Assembly: GCF_014192105.1 (NCBI RefSeq)
Contig: NZ_JACHXK010000006.1
Location: forward strand, 186,001 to 250,000
Origin: Paenibacillus phyllosphaerae
Lineage (GTDB): Bacteria > Bacillota > Bacilli > Paenibacillales > Paenibacillaceae
Direction of reading: 5' to 3'
Length of the DNA: 64,000 bases
Shown here: in pieces, positions 24,614 through 32,914 of the stretch
Layout of the letters: each line of letters opens with the position of its first letter
Numbering within the stretch: the first letter of the stretch is position 1
The notes under the pieces: generated by a model
Databases searched by the model: none
What the model saw: the letters and a program-made list of their open reading frames with translations, nothing else
What the model was told of the DNA's origin: nothing
Program-made: the position numbers and the translations under genes

Positions 24614-25873
24614 ATGAAACGATACATAGGATCGGTCTTATTAATAATCTTCATCGCATTCAGCGTTAGCGCCTATTACTTGCAAGCGAACAGGGTACCA
24701 TGGCCGGATTTTTATTTCGAGAAGGTAGAAGGGGACGAGTCTGCGGCGGAAGGTTGGGAACTAGACGCTGAATACAGCAAGCCCGGTCGCAGTGATGACA
24801 GGGTAATGATCGGTTTGAGTGGCACTGAATATGTGGCGAAGAGAAGTGCATTGTACACAACGCTGGATGAGTCGCAGTATCAGAGATATCTGGACCCTGA
24901 TGCTAGAAAGTTGTTGGAATCGGAGTCCGGATTCATGAGAGGCAAACAGAATGCTTCGAATGTATACGCTGATGATAATGCGCTTGCTTATACGCAGTTG
25001 AACAAAATATTCGATAAGAAGGAGATGAAGTATCGATACGAACTGGTTGTTGAAGTGTTGGACCGAAATACGAATCGAACGCGAGATTATCGGCATGAGC
25101 TTTCGGACGCCTCAGCCTATTTTTGGATTACCGTGCTTGAAGTACAGCTATTGGACGGACGGATAAGCATTGCAGTTAACGGTACAACTAGCGATGTGAT
25201 TCAGGAGAATATTCCGGAACTATGGACAATAAGCATTGATCTGGAATCAGGCAAAGCCATGCAGAGCAGTGTCGTTAAGCTTCTGCCCGCAAGTCAGGAC
25301 AGGGTGCAGATCAGTGCACAAAAGATATCGGATCACGGCGTTAGGGGGCCGAATCCGTTTGTTCTTTTGCAAGTCACGGAATCGAAATACGAAGAAAACC
25401 TTCAGAATAGTTCTATTTCGATACAGCCGTTCCACAAAGCAAACTTATTACGTTACGATATGCGAACCGGAACTGCGGAGCCGCTTCCGGAGAAGCTGTC
25501 GACGATTTGGAAAAACCAGCCGGATGCGACATATGCCTTTGACGGACGAAGCGTTTATCAATTACAGCAAAATGGCGATAAACTGATCGTCACCTCATGT
25601 GACGTGGAGACGGCAGCAATGAAACCTGGCTATACGTTATCCAATCAGATGCATGGCGGCGATCAGGTTTCCCTAATCTCGGCATATGGCAATAATCTTG
25701 CTTTCCTCGCTGGATCGGAGACGAAGCTGGAACTGCAGCTTGTCATCGCAGATTTACCAAGCGGCAAAGTGCTGTACCGGGGTAAGTTGAAGACAAAAGG
25801 CGATGAGGATTTAGCAGAGATGTTTAGCAGTCGCAAGTTCCGTGCGGATAAACTCGTGTATACGCTGAAGTAA
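24614..25873 (+). CDS. Secreted or membrane-anchored protein of the YtrA-type operon
   Basis: A 419-residue protein with an N-terminal membrane segment (YIGSVLLIIFIAFSVSAYYL) and no lipobox, so either a signal peptide or an anchor. The rest is polar with alternating strand-like segments and may form a beta-propeller-like exterior domain (repeated D/N-rich turns and W/Y blocks). I recognise no named family. GGAGGG precedes the ATG, and it follows the permease by 9 bp, so it is the last gene of the operon. A strong terminator follows at 25920. It probably works outside the membrane with the ABC transporter. Confidence 0.75.
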   Translation: MKRYIGSVLLIIFIAFSVSAYYLQANRVPWPDFYFEKVEGDESAAEGWELDAEYSKPGRSDDRVMIGLSGTEYVAKRSALYTTLDESQYQRYLDPDARKLLESESGFMRGKQNASNVYADDNALAYTQLNKIFDKKEMKYRYELVVEVLDRNTNRTRDYRHELSDASAYFWITVLEVQLLDGRISIAVNGTTSDVIQENIPELWTISIDLESGKAMQSSVVKLLPASQDRVQISAQKISDHGVRGPNPFVLLQVTESKYEENLQNSSISIQPFHKANLLRYDMRTGTAEPLPEKLSTIWKNQPDATYAFDGRSVYQLQQNGDKLIVTSCDVETAAMKPGYTLSNQMHGGDQVSLISAYGNNLAFLAGSETKLELQLVIADLPSGKVLYRGKLKTKGDEDLAEMFSSRKFRADKLVYTLK

Positions 25874-25919
25874 AATGTCAGTCACCGCATCAATCGCTTC
25901 ATATCAACCGCAAAGCCAT

Positions 25920-25972
25920 AAAGCCACCAAGTCCGGAATTCTCCTTATTCGGGTTTGGTGGCTTTTTGTTTT
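25920..25972 (+). terminator. Rho-independent terminator of the YtrA-type operon
   Basis: AAAGCCACCAA (25920-25930) pairs with TTGGTGGCTTT (25955-25965), with further pairing inside (CCGGAAT/ATTCGGG), followed by TTGTTTT. Confidence 0.85.
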
Positions 25973-26146
25973 ATAATCTTTGTAAAAACAGAAACAAAAA
26001 CAAAACAAACATAAAACAAAGATGGATCCAAAATGAAAAAGCAGAATTCCCGTATATGAACAGTCTTAATTACAGAACGAAACATCTGTCATTCACGTTG
26101 TCAGCTAAATCGACTAAAGCATGAGTCTCCACTAAGCCTAAAAATG

Positions 26147-26160
26147 TGTAAGCGTGTCCA
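26147..26160 (+). promoter_or_regulatory. CcpA cre-like site upstream of rhaEW
   Basis: TGTAAGCGTGTCCA matches the cre consensus TGWAARCGYTWNCW at 13 of 14 positions. Catabolite repression is expected for a rhamnose operon, but the site is about 370 bp from the first gene. Confidence 0.45.
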
Positions 26161-26267
26161 CAAGGTGGACGTCAAGCGAGGGTCAGCACACTTACCTCAT
26201 TGGTGCGATATCCCATCAAGTCTGCTCCCAAGGCATCAAAGCCGCGAAAGAAGCGCAAAAACAGAGC

Positions 26268-26326
26268 TTTTTACTAGCAAACTAGCCGTATGTCCATCAG
26301 ACATACGGCTAGTTTGCTAGTAAAAA
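26268..26326 (+). repeat. Perfect 27-bp inverted repeat
   Basis: Arms 26268-26294 and 26300-26326 are exact reverse complements with a 5-nt loop (CATCA). The outer ends are T/A tracts and the arms contain two CTAG-bearing blocks. It has no T tract after the stem on either strand, so it is not an ordinary terminator. Two further hairpins follow: CCAGAGGGC/GCCCTCTGG (26393-26414) and TTCCCCTCC/GGAGGGGGAA (26415-26436). Possibly a small mobile or dispersed intergenic repeat. Confidence 0.85.
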
Positions 26327-26528
26327 AGCGGTCCCTCGCCGAAAGGACAGATCGAAGACGGCCGCGTTCCGAACCTCGCCTCTTACGGGCGTCCAGAGGG
26401 CGGTTGCCCTCTGGTTCCCCTCCAATGGAGGGGGAAGGGGGAGGTTTTAAAAAACTACTATTCAAATCCAAATAAACGTGATATTATCTACTCATCAAAC
26501 AAAAACAAAAATATTCGGAGGTAAACAA

Positions 26529-28598
26529 ATGGTAAAGAGCTTATGGGTTTCCTCGGCAGCGGAACAATTCACGAACGGTCTGGATCAGCTGGTCTATCGT
26601 TCCAACCTGATCGGCGCAGACCGCAGCGTTTGTAATATCTATGGCGGCAACACGTCCACCAAAACAACGGTAACGGACTTCCGCGGACGCGAAGTAGAGG
26701 TTATGTACGTGAAAGGCAGCGGTTCCGACCTCGGCACGATGAAAGCGGGCAACTTCACCGGCCTGCGCATGGACGATATCCGTCCGCTGATCGAACGCGA
26801 AGCGATGACCGATGAAGAGATGGTCGCTTACCTCGGCAACTGTATGATCGACAGCAAGCATCCGCGCGCTTCGATCGAGACTTTGCTCCATGCGTTTCTT
26901 CCGTTCAAGCATGTAGACCACACGCATCCGGACGCGATCATCAGCCTCTGCTGTGCAGACAACGGCAAAGAGCTGGCAAGAGAGATTTTCGGCGACCGTT
27001 TCGTATGGGTCCCTTATGTACGCCCTGGATTCACGCTGTCGAAGATGATCGCAGAAGGTGTATTCGCGAACCCGAACGCCGAGCTCGTCCTGATGGAAAA
27101 ACATGGTCTCGTCACATGGGGCGAGACGTCCGAAGCTTGCTACGAACAAACGATTAAGATCATCACGGAAGCAGAAGCGTTCATCGAAGCTCGCGTGAAT
27201 GAAGCAACATTGTTCGGCGGCGTGAAACATGCGGCGCTTCCAGCAGATGTTCGCCGTCAAATCGCAGCGCAAGTCATGCCGACCATTCGCGGTGCCGTAT
27301 CCGATGCGAAGAAAATGATCCTTTCCTTCGACGATCAAGCCGATGTACTGGCATTCGTCGGCGGCGCAGACGCTGCCGAGCTGTCGCAAGTAGGCGCAGC
27401 TTGCCCGGACCACCTCGTGCATACGAAAGTTGTGCCGCTCTACATCGACTGGACGCCGAACGCAGAGGATATCGAAGGTCTGAAAGCGAAGTTAATTGAA
27501 GGCGTTGCCGCTTACAAAGAACAGTACAAAGCTTACTTTGAACGCAACAAGCATGAAGGCGACGTGATGTTCGAAGCAGCGCCGCGCGTCATCCTCATCC
27601 CAGGCGTTGGTATGGTGAACACGGGCAAGAGCTGGGCGCTTTCGCAAGTCAGCGGCGCGCTTTACCACCGCGCAATCGCGGTAATGCGCGGCGCAACGGC
27701 ACTCGGCGAATTCGTATCGCTTAGCGAGAACGAATCGTACAACGTGGAGTACTGGCCGCTTGAGCTTTACAAGCTGTCGCTTGCACCGGCTGAAGCCGAG
27801 TTTACCCGCAAAGTCGCTTTCATCACGGGCGGCGCCGGCGGTATCGGTTCCGAAACGGCTCGTCGTCTGGTATCCGAAGGCGCGCACGTTGTCCTGGCCG
27901 ACCTGAATCTCGAAGGCGCGCAGAAAGTTGCGGCCGAAATTAACGAGAAGTATGGCGAGAATCGCGCATTTGCTGTAAAAATGGATGTAACGGACGAACA
28001 AGCGGTACAGAACGCTTATCAAGAGGTTGCGCTTACTTACGGCGGCGTCGACATTATCGTGAACAATGCCGGCCTTGCGACTTCGAGCCCGTTCGATGAA
28101 ACATCGCTCAAAGAATGGAACCTGAACATTAACGTGCTCGGCACGGGCTACTTCCTCGTAGCGCGCGAAGCGTTCAAGCAGATGAAACAACAAGGCATCG
28201 GCGGAAACATGGTATTCATCGGTTCGAAAAACTCCGTGTACGCAGGCAAGAATGCTTCCGCATACAGCGCAGCCAAAGCGCTCGAAGCACACCTGGCCCG
28301 CTGCATCGCGGCTGAAGGCGGCGAATTCGGCATCCGCGTCAACACGATTCTGCCTGACGCGATTCTGCAAGGCTCGGCGATCTGGAACGGATCATGGCGC
28401 AATGAGCGTGCTGCAGCCTACGGCATCGAACCGGATCAATTGGAAGAATACTACCGTAAGCGTACGACATTGCTCGTGAACATCTACCCGAGGGATATTG
28501 CCGAAGGCATCGCGTTCTTCGCTTCTTCCAAATCGGATAAGACGACAGGTTGCATGTTGACAATCGACGGCGGCGTGCCGGCGGCGTTCACGCGCTAA
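26529..28598 (+). CDS. rhaEW: Bifunctional rhamnulose-1-phosphate aldolase / lactaldehyde dehydrogenase
   Basis: A 689-residue fusion protein of the RhaEW (B. subtilis YuxG) type. The N-terminal part (about residues 1-420) is a class II aldolase/adducin domain with the Zn ligands in DHTHPDAI near residue 130 and a later His in LMEKHGLVTWG. It splits rhamnulose-1-phosphate into DHAP and L-lactaldehyde. The C-terminal part (from about 430) is a short-chain dehydrogenase with TGGAGGIGSE and YSAAK, thought to oxidise L-lactaldehyde to L-lactate. ATG 26529 follows GGAGG with 8-nt spacing; the frame opens at 26478 without support. It is the first gene of the rhamnose operon. Confidence 0.93.
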   Translation: MVKSLWVSSAAEQFTNGLDQLVYRSNLIGADRSVCNIYGGNTSTKTTVTDFRGREVEVMYVKGSGSDLGTMKAGNFTGLRMDDIRPLIEREAMTDEEMVAYLGNCMIDSKHPRASIETLLHAFLPFKHVDHTHPDAIISLCCADNGKELAREIFGDRFVWVPYVRPGFTLSKMIAEGVFANPNAELVLMEKHGLVTWGETSEACYEQTIKIITEAEAFIEARVNEATLFGGVKHAALPADVRRQIAAQVMPTIRGAVSDAKKMILSFDDQADVLAFVGGADAAELSQVGAACPDHLVHTKVVPLYIDWTPNAEDIEGLKAKLIEGVAAYKEQYKAYFERNKHEGDVMFEAAPRVILIPGVGMVNTGKSWALSQVSGALYHRAIAVMRGATALGEFVSLSENESYNVEYWPLELYKLSLAPAEAEFTRKVAFITGGAGGIGSETARRLVSEGAHVVLADLNLEGAQKVAAEINEKYGENRAFAVKMDVTDEQAVQNAYQEVALTYGGVDIIVNNAGLATSSPFDETSLKEWNLNINVLGTGYFLVAREAFKQMKQQGIGGNMVFIGSKNSVYAGKNASAYSAAKALEAHLARCIAAEGGEFGIRVNTILPDAILQGSAIWNGSWRNERAAAYGIEPDQLEEYYRKRTTLLVNIYPRDIAEGIAFFASSKSDKTTGCMLTIDGGVPAAFTR

Positions 28599-28616
28599 TT
28601 AAGGGGGATATCAGGC

Positions 28617-29879
28617 ATGATCGAGGCGAATGTGAAACAAGCGTATGAAGCAGCGAAGGCGCTGTACGCGCAACATGGAATCGATACGGATGCCGTGCTC
28701 AAGCAGCTGGAGACCATTAAGGTCTCCATGCATTGCTGGCAAGGCGATGACGTTAAGGGCTTTCTTAATGGCGATCAGGAATTGACGGGCGGTATCTCCG
28801 TTACAGGCAACTACCCAGGTGCGGCAAGAACGCCGGAGGAGCTTCGCTCCGATCTGGAGAAAGCGTTCTCTTTGATCCCGGGCAAACATAAAGTGAATCT
28901 TCATGCCATCTATACCGATACCGACGAGCGCGTAGAGCTCGATCAGATCGAACCGAAGCACTATGAGCGCTGGGTGACTTGGGCGAAAGAGCAGGGTCTT
29001 GGCCTTGACTTCAACCCAACTTGCTTCTCGCATGAGAAATCCAAGGACGGCTTCACGCTGAGCCATCCGGATCCGGAGATTCGCAAGTTCTGGATTGATC
29101 ATTGCAAAGCGTCCCGTAAGATCGGCGCTTACTTCGGCGAACAGCTCGGCCAGACTTGCGTTACGAACGTCTGGGTTCCGGACGGATTCAAGGACAACCC
29201 GGTCGACCGCATGACGCCGCGCAAACGTCTGAAGGCTTCGCTCGATGAAGTATTCGCGGAAGAACTTAATCCGGCGCACAATCTGGACGCCGTCGAGAGC
29301 AAGCTGTTCGGACTCGGTTCCGAGGCGTACGTTGTCGGTTCGCACGAGTTCTACATGGGCTACGGCGTACAGAACGACAAGCTGATCTGTCTGGATGCCG
29401 GCCATTTCCACCCGACGGAAGTCATCTCGAACAAACTGTCTTCGCTGGCCTTGTTCACAAGCGGCATTCTGCTCCACGTCAGCCGTCCGATGCGTTGGGA
29501 CAGCGACCATGTCGTCATTATGGACGACGAGCTGATCGAGATCGGCCGCGAGCTGGTCCGCCACGACCTGCTGGGCGTAACGCACATCGGCCTCGATTTC
29601 TTCGACGCCAGCATCAACCGCGTCGCGGCATGGGTCGTCGGTACGCGCAACACGATCAAGGCGCTGCTGCGCGCGATGCTCGAACCGATCGAAGCGCTTA
29701 AGAAGGCCGAGCTTGAAGGGGATTACACGACTCGTCTGGCACTTACGGAAGAGTTCAAATCGTATCCGTTCGGCGCGATCTGGGATTACTACTGCGCATC
29801 CAAAGGCGTGCCGGTGCGCGAGCAATGGATCGCCGATGTCAAAGCCTACGAGCAGGAAGTTCTGCTGCCGCGCGGCTAA
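28617..29879 (+). CDS. rhaA: L-rhamnose isomerase
   Basis: A 420-residue RhaA of the Escherichia coli size and type, converting L-rhamnose to L-rhamnulose. It is a TIM barrel with metal ligands in the expected places: the [19 protein letters not shown] region, the [25 protein letters not shown] segment (Asp and His ligands), and [14 protein letters not shown] with the Asp ligands. The N terminus [14 protein letters not shown] is characteristic. It lies 18 bp after rhaEW behind AAGGGGG. All catalytic motifs are intact, so the gene is probably functional. Confidence 0.96.
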   Translation: MIEANVKQAYEAAKALYAQHGIDTDAVLKQLETIKVSMHCWQGDDVKGFLNGDQELTGGISVTGNYPGAARTPEELRSDLEKAFSLIPGKHKVNLHAIYTDTDERVELDQIEPKHYERWVTWAKEQGLGLDFNPTCFSHEKSKDGFTLSHPDPEIRKFWIDHCKASRKIGAYFGEQLGQTCVTNVWVPDGFKDNPVDRMTPRKRLKASLDEVFAEELNPAHNLDAVESKLFGLGSEAYVVGSHEFYMGYGVQNDKLICLDAGHFHPTEVISNKLSSLALFTSGILLHVSRPMRWDSDHVVIMDDELIEIGRELVRHDLLGVTHIGLDFFDASINRVAAWVVGTRNTIKALLRAMLEPIEALKKAELEGDYTTRLALTEEFKSYPFGAIWDYYCASKGVPVREQWIADVKAYEQEVLLPRG

Positions 29880-29903
29880 TTAGAGGACGAGGGGGACATT
29901 CGT

Positions 29904-31382
29904 TTGTCTGATATACTCGCATTCGATCTTGGCGCTAGCAGCGGCAGAGCGATTCTCGGCAAGCTGGTTAACGGCAAGATTACGACGGAGGAGCTTCACC
30001 GCTTCCCGAATGACCCCGTGCAGGTGGGAGATCGCCTTTATTGGGATCTCCTCCGCCTGTATCACGAGATCAAGCAGGGTCTGCTCAAAGCCAAGCATAA
30101 CGGAGCCGAGCTGAGCAGCATCGGCATCGATTCCTGGGCCGTGGATTACGGCTTCATCGCGGAGGACGGCAGCTTGCTCGGCAATCCGCTCCATTATCGC
30201 GACCGCGCAACGGAAGGCAAGATGGAGCAGTTGTTCGCGGAGATTCCGGCCGAAGAAATTTTCGCGCGGACCGGGATTCAGTTCTTGACCTTTAACACGA
30301 TCTATCAGCTGTACGCCCGCAAGCAGAATCAGTCGCCGGAACTTGGGGCAGCCGCTCATTTCCTGATGATTCCGGATTTGCTGCGCTACTTCCTGACAGG
30401 TGAGAAATATAACGAATTCTCCAATGCTACGACGACGCAGCTGTATAATCCGACCACCAGACAATGGGATGCGGAGCTGATCGCGAGGCTCGGACTGCCG
30501 GTGGAGTGGTTCGGCGAAGTGTTGGAACCGGGCGCGCTCGCAGGCCGCTTGCAGCCATCCGTTCAGGAAGAGTTAGGCGTTGGCCCGATTCCGGTGTACG
30601 CCGTTGCCGAACACGATACAGGCTCTGCGGTCGTTGCCGTGCCTGCGCTCGAGAAGTCTTTCGCTTACTTAAGCTGCGGCACGTGGTCGCTGCTCGGCAC
30701 CGAGATCGACCAGCCGATCATTAACGAAGAAGCGCAGCGGCTTAATTTCACGAACGAAGGCGGCTTCGGAGGCACGTTCCGTCTGCTGAAAAATATTATG
30801 GGCCTGTGGATTCTGCAAGAATGCCGCAGAGAGTGGGAACGCGAAGGCAAGAGCTATTCGTTCCCTGAATTGGTCGGGCTCGCCGGCGAAGCCAAGTCGT
30901 TCGCATCGTTCATCAATCCGGACGATCCGAGTTTCCTGGCTCCTGGCGATATGCCGGAGCGGGTCAAAGACTATTGCGTCAGAACTGGGCAAGCCGTTCC
31001 GGAACAGCCGGGTGAGATCATCCGCTGTATCCTGGAAAGCCTGGCCTTCACGTACCGGAACGTGCTGGAATTGACGGAGCGGATCTCCGGCCAGACGTTC
31101 AGCGGCCTTCATATGGTAGGCGGCGGCATTCATAACACGCTGCTGTGCCAATGGACGGCGAATGCGCTTGGCAAGCCGGTATGGGCCGGCCCTGCAGAGG
31201 GCAGCGCGCTTGGCAACCTGGCGGTCCAGTGGATCGCGCAGGGCGAGATTCAAGATATATGGGAAGCGCGGCGCATCATTCGCGACTCTTTCCCGGTAAC
31301 GGATTACAAGCCTGAAGACGTTGCGGCGTGGGACGACGCTTACCGTCGATTCCTCCAAGTAACCGGTAGTTCATCCAATTGA
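29904..31382 (+). CDS. rhaB: L-rhamnulokinase
   Basis: A 492-residue FGGY-family sugar kinase phosphorylating L-rhamnulose at C1. Domain I has the phosphate-1 motif FDLGASSGRAILG and the substrate-site IGIDSWAVDYGFI. Domain II has AYLSCGTWSLLGTE (phosphate-2/adenosine region) and GLHMVGGGIHNTLLCQWTAN near the C terminus. The start is TTG 29904, with GGGGG before it. It is 24 bp from rhaA, so all are in one transcript. Its product feeds RhaEW. Confidence 0.95.
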   Translation: MSDILAFDLGASSGRAILGKLVNGKITTEELHRFPNDPVQVGDRLYWDLLRLYHEIKQGLLKAKHNGAELSSIGIDSWAVDYGFIAEDGSLLGNPLHYRDRATEGKMEQLFAEIPAEEIFARTGIQFLTFNTIYQLYARKQNQSPELGAAAHFLMIPDLLRYFLTGEKYNEFSNATTTQLYNPTTRQWDAELIARLGLPVEWFGEVLEPGALAGRLQPSVQEELGVGPIPVYAVAEHDTGSAVVAVPALEKSFAYLSCGTWSLLGTEIDQPIINEEAQRLNFTNEGGFGGTFRLLKNIMGLWILQECRREWEREGKSYSFPELVGLAGEAKSFASFINPDDPSFLAPGDMPERVKDYCVRTGQAVPEQPGEIIRCILESLAFTYRNVLELTERISGQTFSGLHMVGGGIHNTLLCQWTANALGKPVWAGPAEGSALGNLAVQWIAQGEIQDIWEARRIIRDSFPVTDYKPEDVAAWDDAYRRFLQVTGSSSN

Positions 31383-31401
31383 TCGAAAAGAGGCGAGAGA
31401 C

Positions 31402-32169
31402 ATGTTGATCGCGGAGCGGTACGAGCGAATCGTGCAACTGGTGAACGAGCGTGGAAGTATCCGGGTTGCTGAACTTAGCAGCCTATGCCAGGTGACGGAG
31501 GAGACGATCCGCCGGGATCTGGACCGGCTGGAGACGCTCGGCCGGCTTCGAAGATCGCATGGCGGCGCCGTGAGCGTGAAGGATCAGCCGGTCGCGCAGG
31601 TGGAAGTTTCGTATGCGGAGCGCGAGATCCAGAACGTGGAGCATAAGAAGCAGATCGCGGAAGCGGCGGTGCAGCTGATTGAGCCGAAGGATCGGATTCT
31701 GCTGGATGCCAGCACGACGGCTTGGTATATGGCGCGCAGCTTACCGGATATTCCGCTTACCGTGCTGACGAATTCCATTCGAGTAGCTGTCACGCTCGCC
31801 TCGAAAGATAAAATCGACGTTATCTCAACCGGAGGATCGCTTGCGCAGCAATCGCTATCGTTCGTTGGTCCTCTGGCGGAGAGAGCGCTCGAGACGTATT
31901 ATGTTAATAAACTGTTCGTCTCCTGCAAAGGAGTCCACCCTGACCGGGGGATCAGCGAATCGAATGAATCGCAGGCGCGTATCAAGCAGAATATGCTGAA
32001 GATCGCCGATCAGACGATTCTGCTGGCGGATGCAAGCAAGTTCGGCGTTCAAGCTTTTGCCCATGTGGGGGATTGGTCGCAGATTGATCATGTCATCAGC
32101 GACGAGCGGCTGGATGCCCGGCTGCGGGATCGCATCTCCCAGCGGTGCCAGTCATTAACGCTCGTATAG
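31402..32169 (+). CDS. rhaR: DeoR/GlpR-family regulator of rhamnose genes
   Basis: A 255-residue DeoR-type regulator. The N-terminal winged helix is IRVAELSSLCQVTEETIRRDLDRLETLGRLRRSHGGA (family hallmark). The rest is the sugar-phosphate-binding domain with ILLDASTTAWYMA and TVLTNSIRVAVTLA, then FVSCKGVHPDRGISESNESQARIKQ. Located inside the rhamnose operon like the yulB gene of B. subtilis, it should be the rhamnose-responsive regulator; rhamnulose-1-phosphate is a plausible effector. AAAC-rich sites in the region before rhaEW may be its operators (inference). Confidence 0.88.
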   Translation: MLIAERYERIVQLVNERGSIRVAELSSLCQVTEETIRRDLDRLETLGRLRRSHGGAVSVKDQPVAQVEVSYAEREIQNVEHKKQIAEAAVQLIEPKDRILLDASTTAWYMARSLPDIPLTVLTNSIRVAVTLASKDKIDVISTGGSLAQQSLSFVGPLAERALETYYVNKLFVSCKGVHPDRGISESNESQARIKQNMLKIADQTILLADASKFGVQAFAHVGDWSQIDHVISDERLDARLRDRISQRCQSLTLV

Positions 32170-32185
32170 GAAGCGAGGTTTCATC

Positions 32186-32914
32186 ATGAAAGTTTCATTG
32201 TTCATTACTTGCTTAAGCGATGCCTTCTACCCGCGTGTCGGCGAAGCGATGGTTCGGCTTCTTGCGCGATACGGAGTTCATCTTGAATTTCCGCGGGTGC
32301 AAACCTGCTGCGGACAGCCTGCCTACAACAGCGGATATTGGGATGAAGCCCGCGCCACTGCAAGAACGATACTGGATGCCTTCGACGACAGCGATTTCGT
32401 TGTCTGCCCATCCGGCTCCTGCACGTATATGATTCACCATTACCCGGATCTGTTCAAGGATGATCCGGCCTACCTGAAGAAAGCGGAACAGCTGCAGAGC
32501 AAGGCATTCGAATTTACGCAATTTCTCGTACAAGTGCTTGGCGTTACCGATTTGGGGGCATCCTTCCCTTATAAGGTAACGTATCATCCGTCCTGTCACG
32601 GCAGCAGACTGCTCGGCGTCAAGGATGAACCGATGGAGCTGCTGAAGCATGTGCGCGGCTTGCAATTCAAGCCGCTTCCTTTCGCCAACGACTGCTGCGG
32701 ATTCGGCGGTACGTTCGCGGTGAAAATGGCGGATATCTCCGGCGCGATGGTCAGCGAGAAAGTCGATCATATCAAGGAGTCGGAAGCGGAAGTGCTTGTC
32801 GGCCTCGATATGGCGTGCCTCATGAACATTGCCGGCAATTTGAGATACCGCAACGAGCCGGTCCGCGTCATGCATTTGGCCGAGCTGCTGTATGAAGGGG
32901 TGAAGGAAGCATGA
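32186..32914 (+). CDS. lutA: L-lactate oxidation iron-sulfur protein LutA
   Basis: A 242-residue protein of the LutA/GlpC-like type with two cysteine-rich CCG domains: QTCCGQPAYNSG and NDCCGFGGTF, plus the paired FITCLSDAFYP and YHPSCHGSR segments that supply further Cys ligands. LutABC together oxidise L-lactate to pyruvate. AGCGAGG precedes the ATG. It follows rhaR by 16 bp and overlaps lutB by 4 bp. The close placement after rhaEW fits disposal of the lactate that the aldolase/dehydrogenase makes. Confidence 0.93.
   Translation: MKVSLFITCLSDAFYPRVGEAMVRLLARYGVHLEFPRVQTCCGQPAYNSGYWDEARATARTILDAFDDSDFVVCPSGSCTYMIHHYPDLFKDDPAYLKKAEQLQSKAFEFTQFLVQVLGVTDLGASFPYKVTYHPSCHGSRLLGVKDEPMELLKHVRGLQFKPLPFANDCCGFGGTFAVKMADISGAMVSEKVDHIKESEAEVLVGLDMACLMNIAGNLRYRNEPVRVMHLAELLYEGVKEA

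Larger units (their letters stand above)
25974..26528 (+). other. Intergenic region before the rhamnose operon: palindromes and candidate operators, no gene
   Basis: About 550 bp with no credible gene. It contains an A-rich block with AAACAAAAACAAAA (25992-26005), flanked by ATCTTTGT/ACAAAGAT (25976-25983/26016-26023). It also has a cre-like site (26147-26160), a perfect 27-bp palindrome (26268-26326) and two GC-rich hairpins (26393-26414, 26415-26436). A second AAACAAAAACAAAA (26497-26510) lies just before the rhaEW ribosome site. The rhamnose promoter must lie here. TATTAT at 26482-26487 is a possible -10, without a good -35. Confidence 0.7.

Noticed and set aside
26268..26326. The 27-bp palindrome as a transcription terminator
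   Set aside because: The outer ends are T on the left and A on the right, inside the stem; neither strand has a T run after the hairpin.
26290..26475. A 61-codon plus-strand frame in the spacer before rhaEW
   Set aside because: It runs through the palindrome and GC hairpins, has no ribosome site and low-complexity content, and a matching frame exists on the other strand.
28611..29825. A 404-codon minus-strand frame opposite rhaA
   Set aside because: The plus strand has a complete rhamnose isomerase with all motifs; the minus frame shows Arg/Leu/Val-rich shadow composition and no family resemblance.
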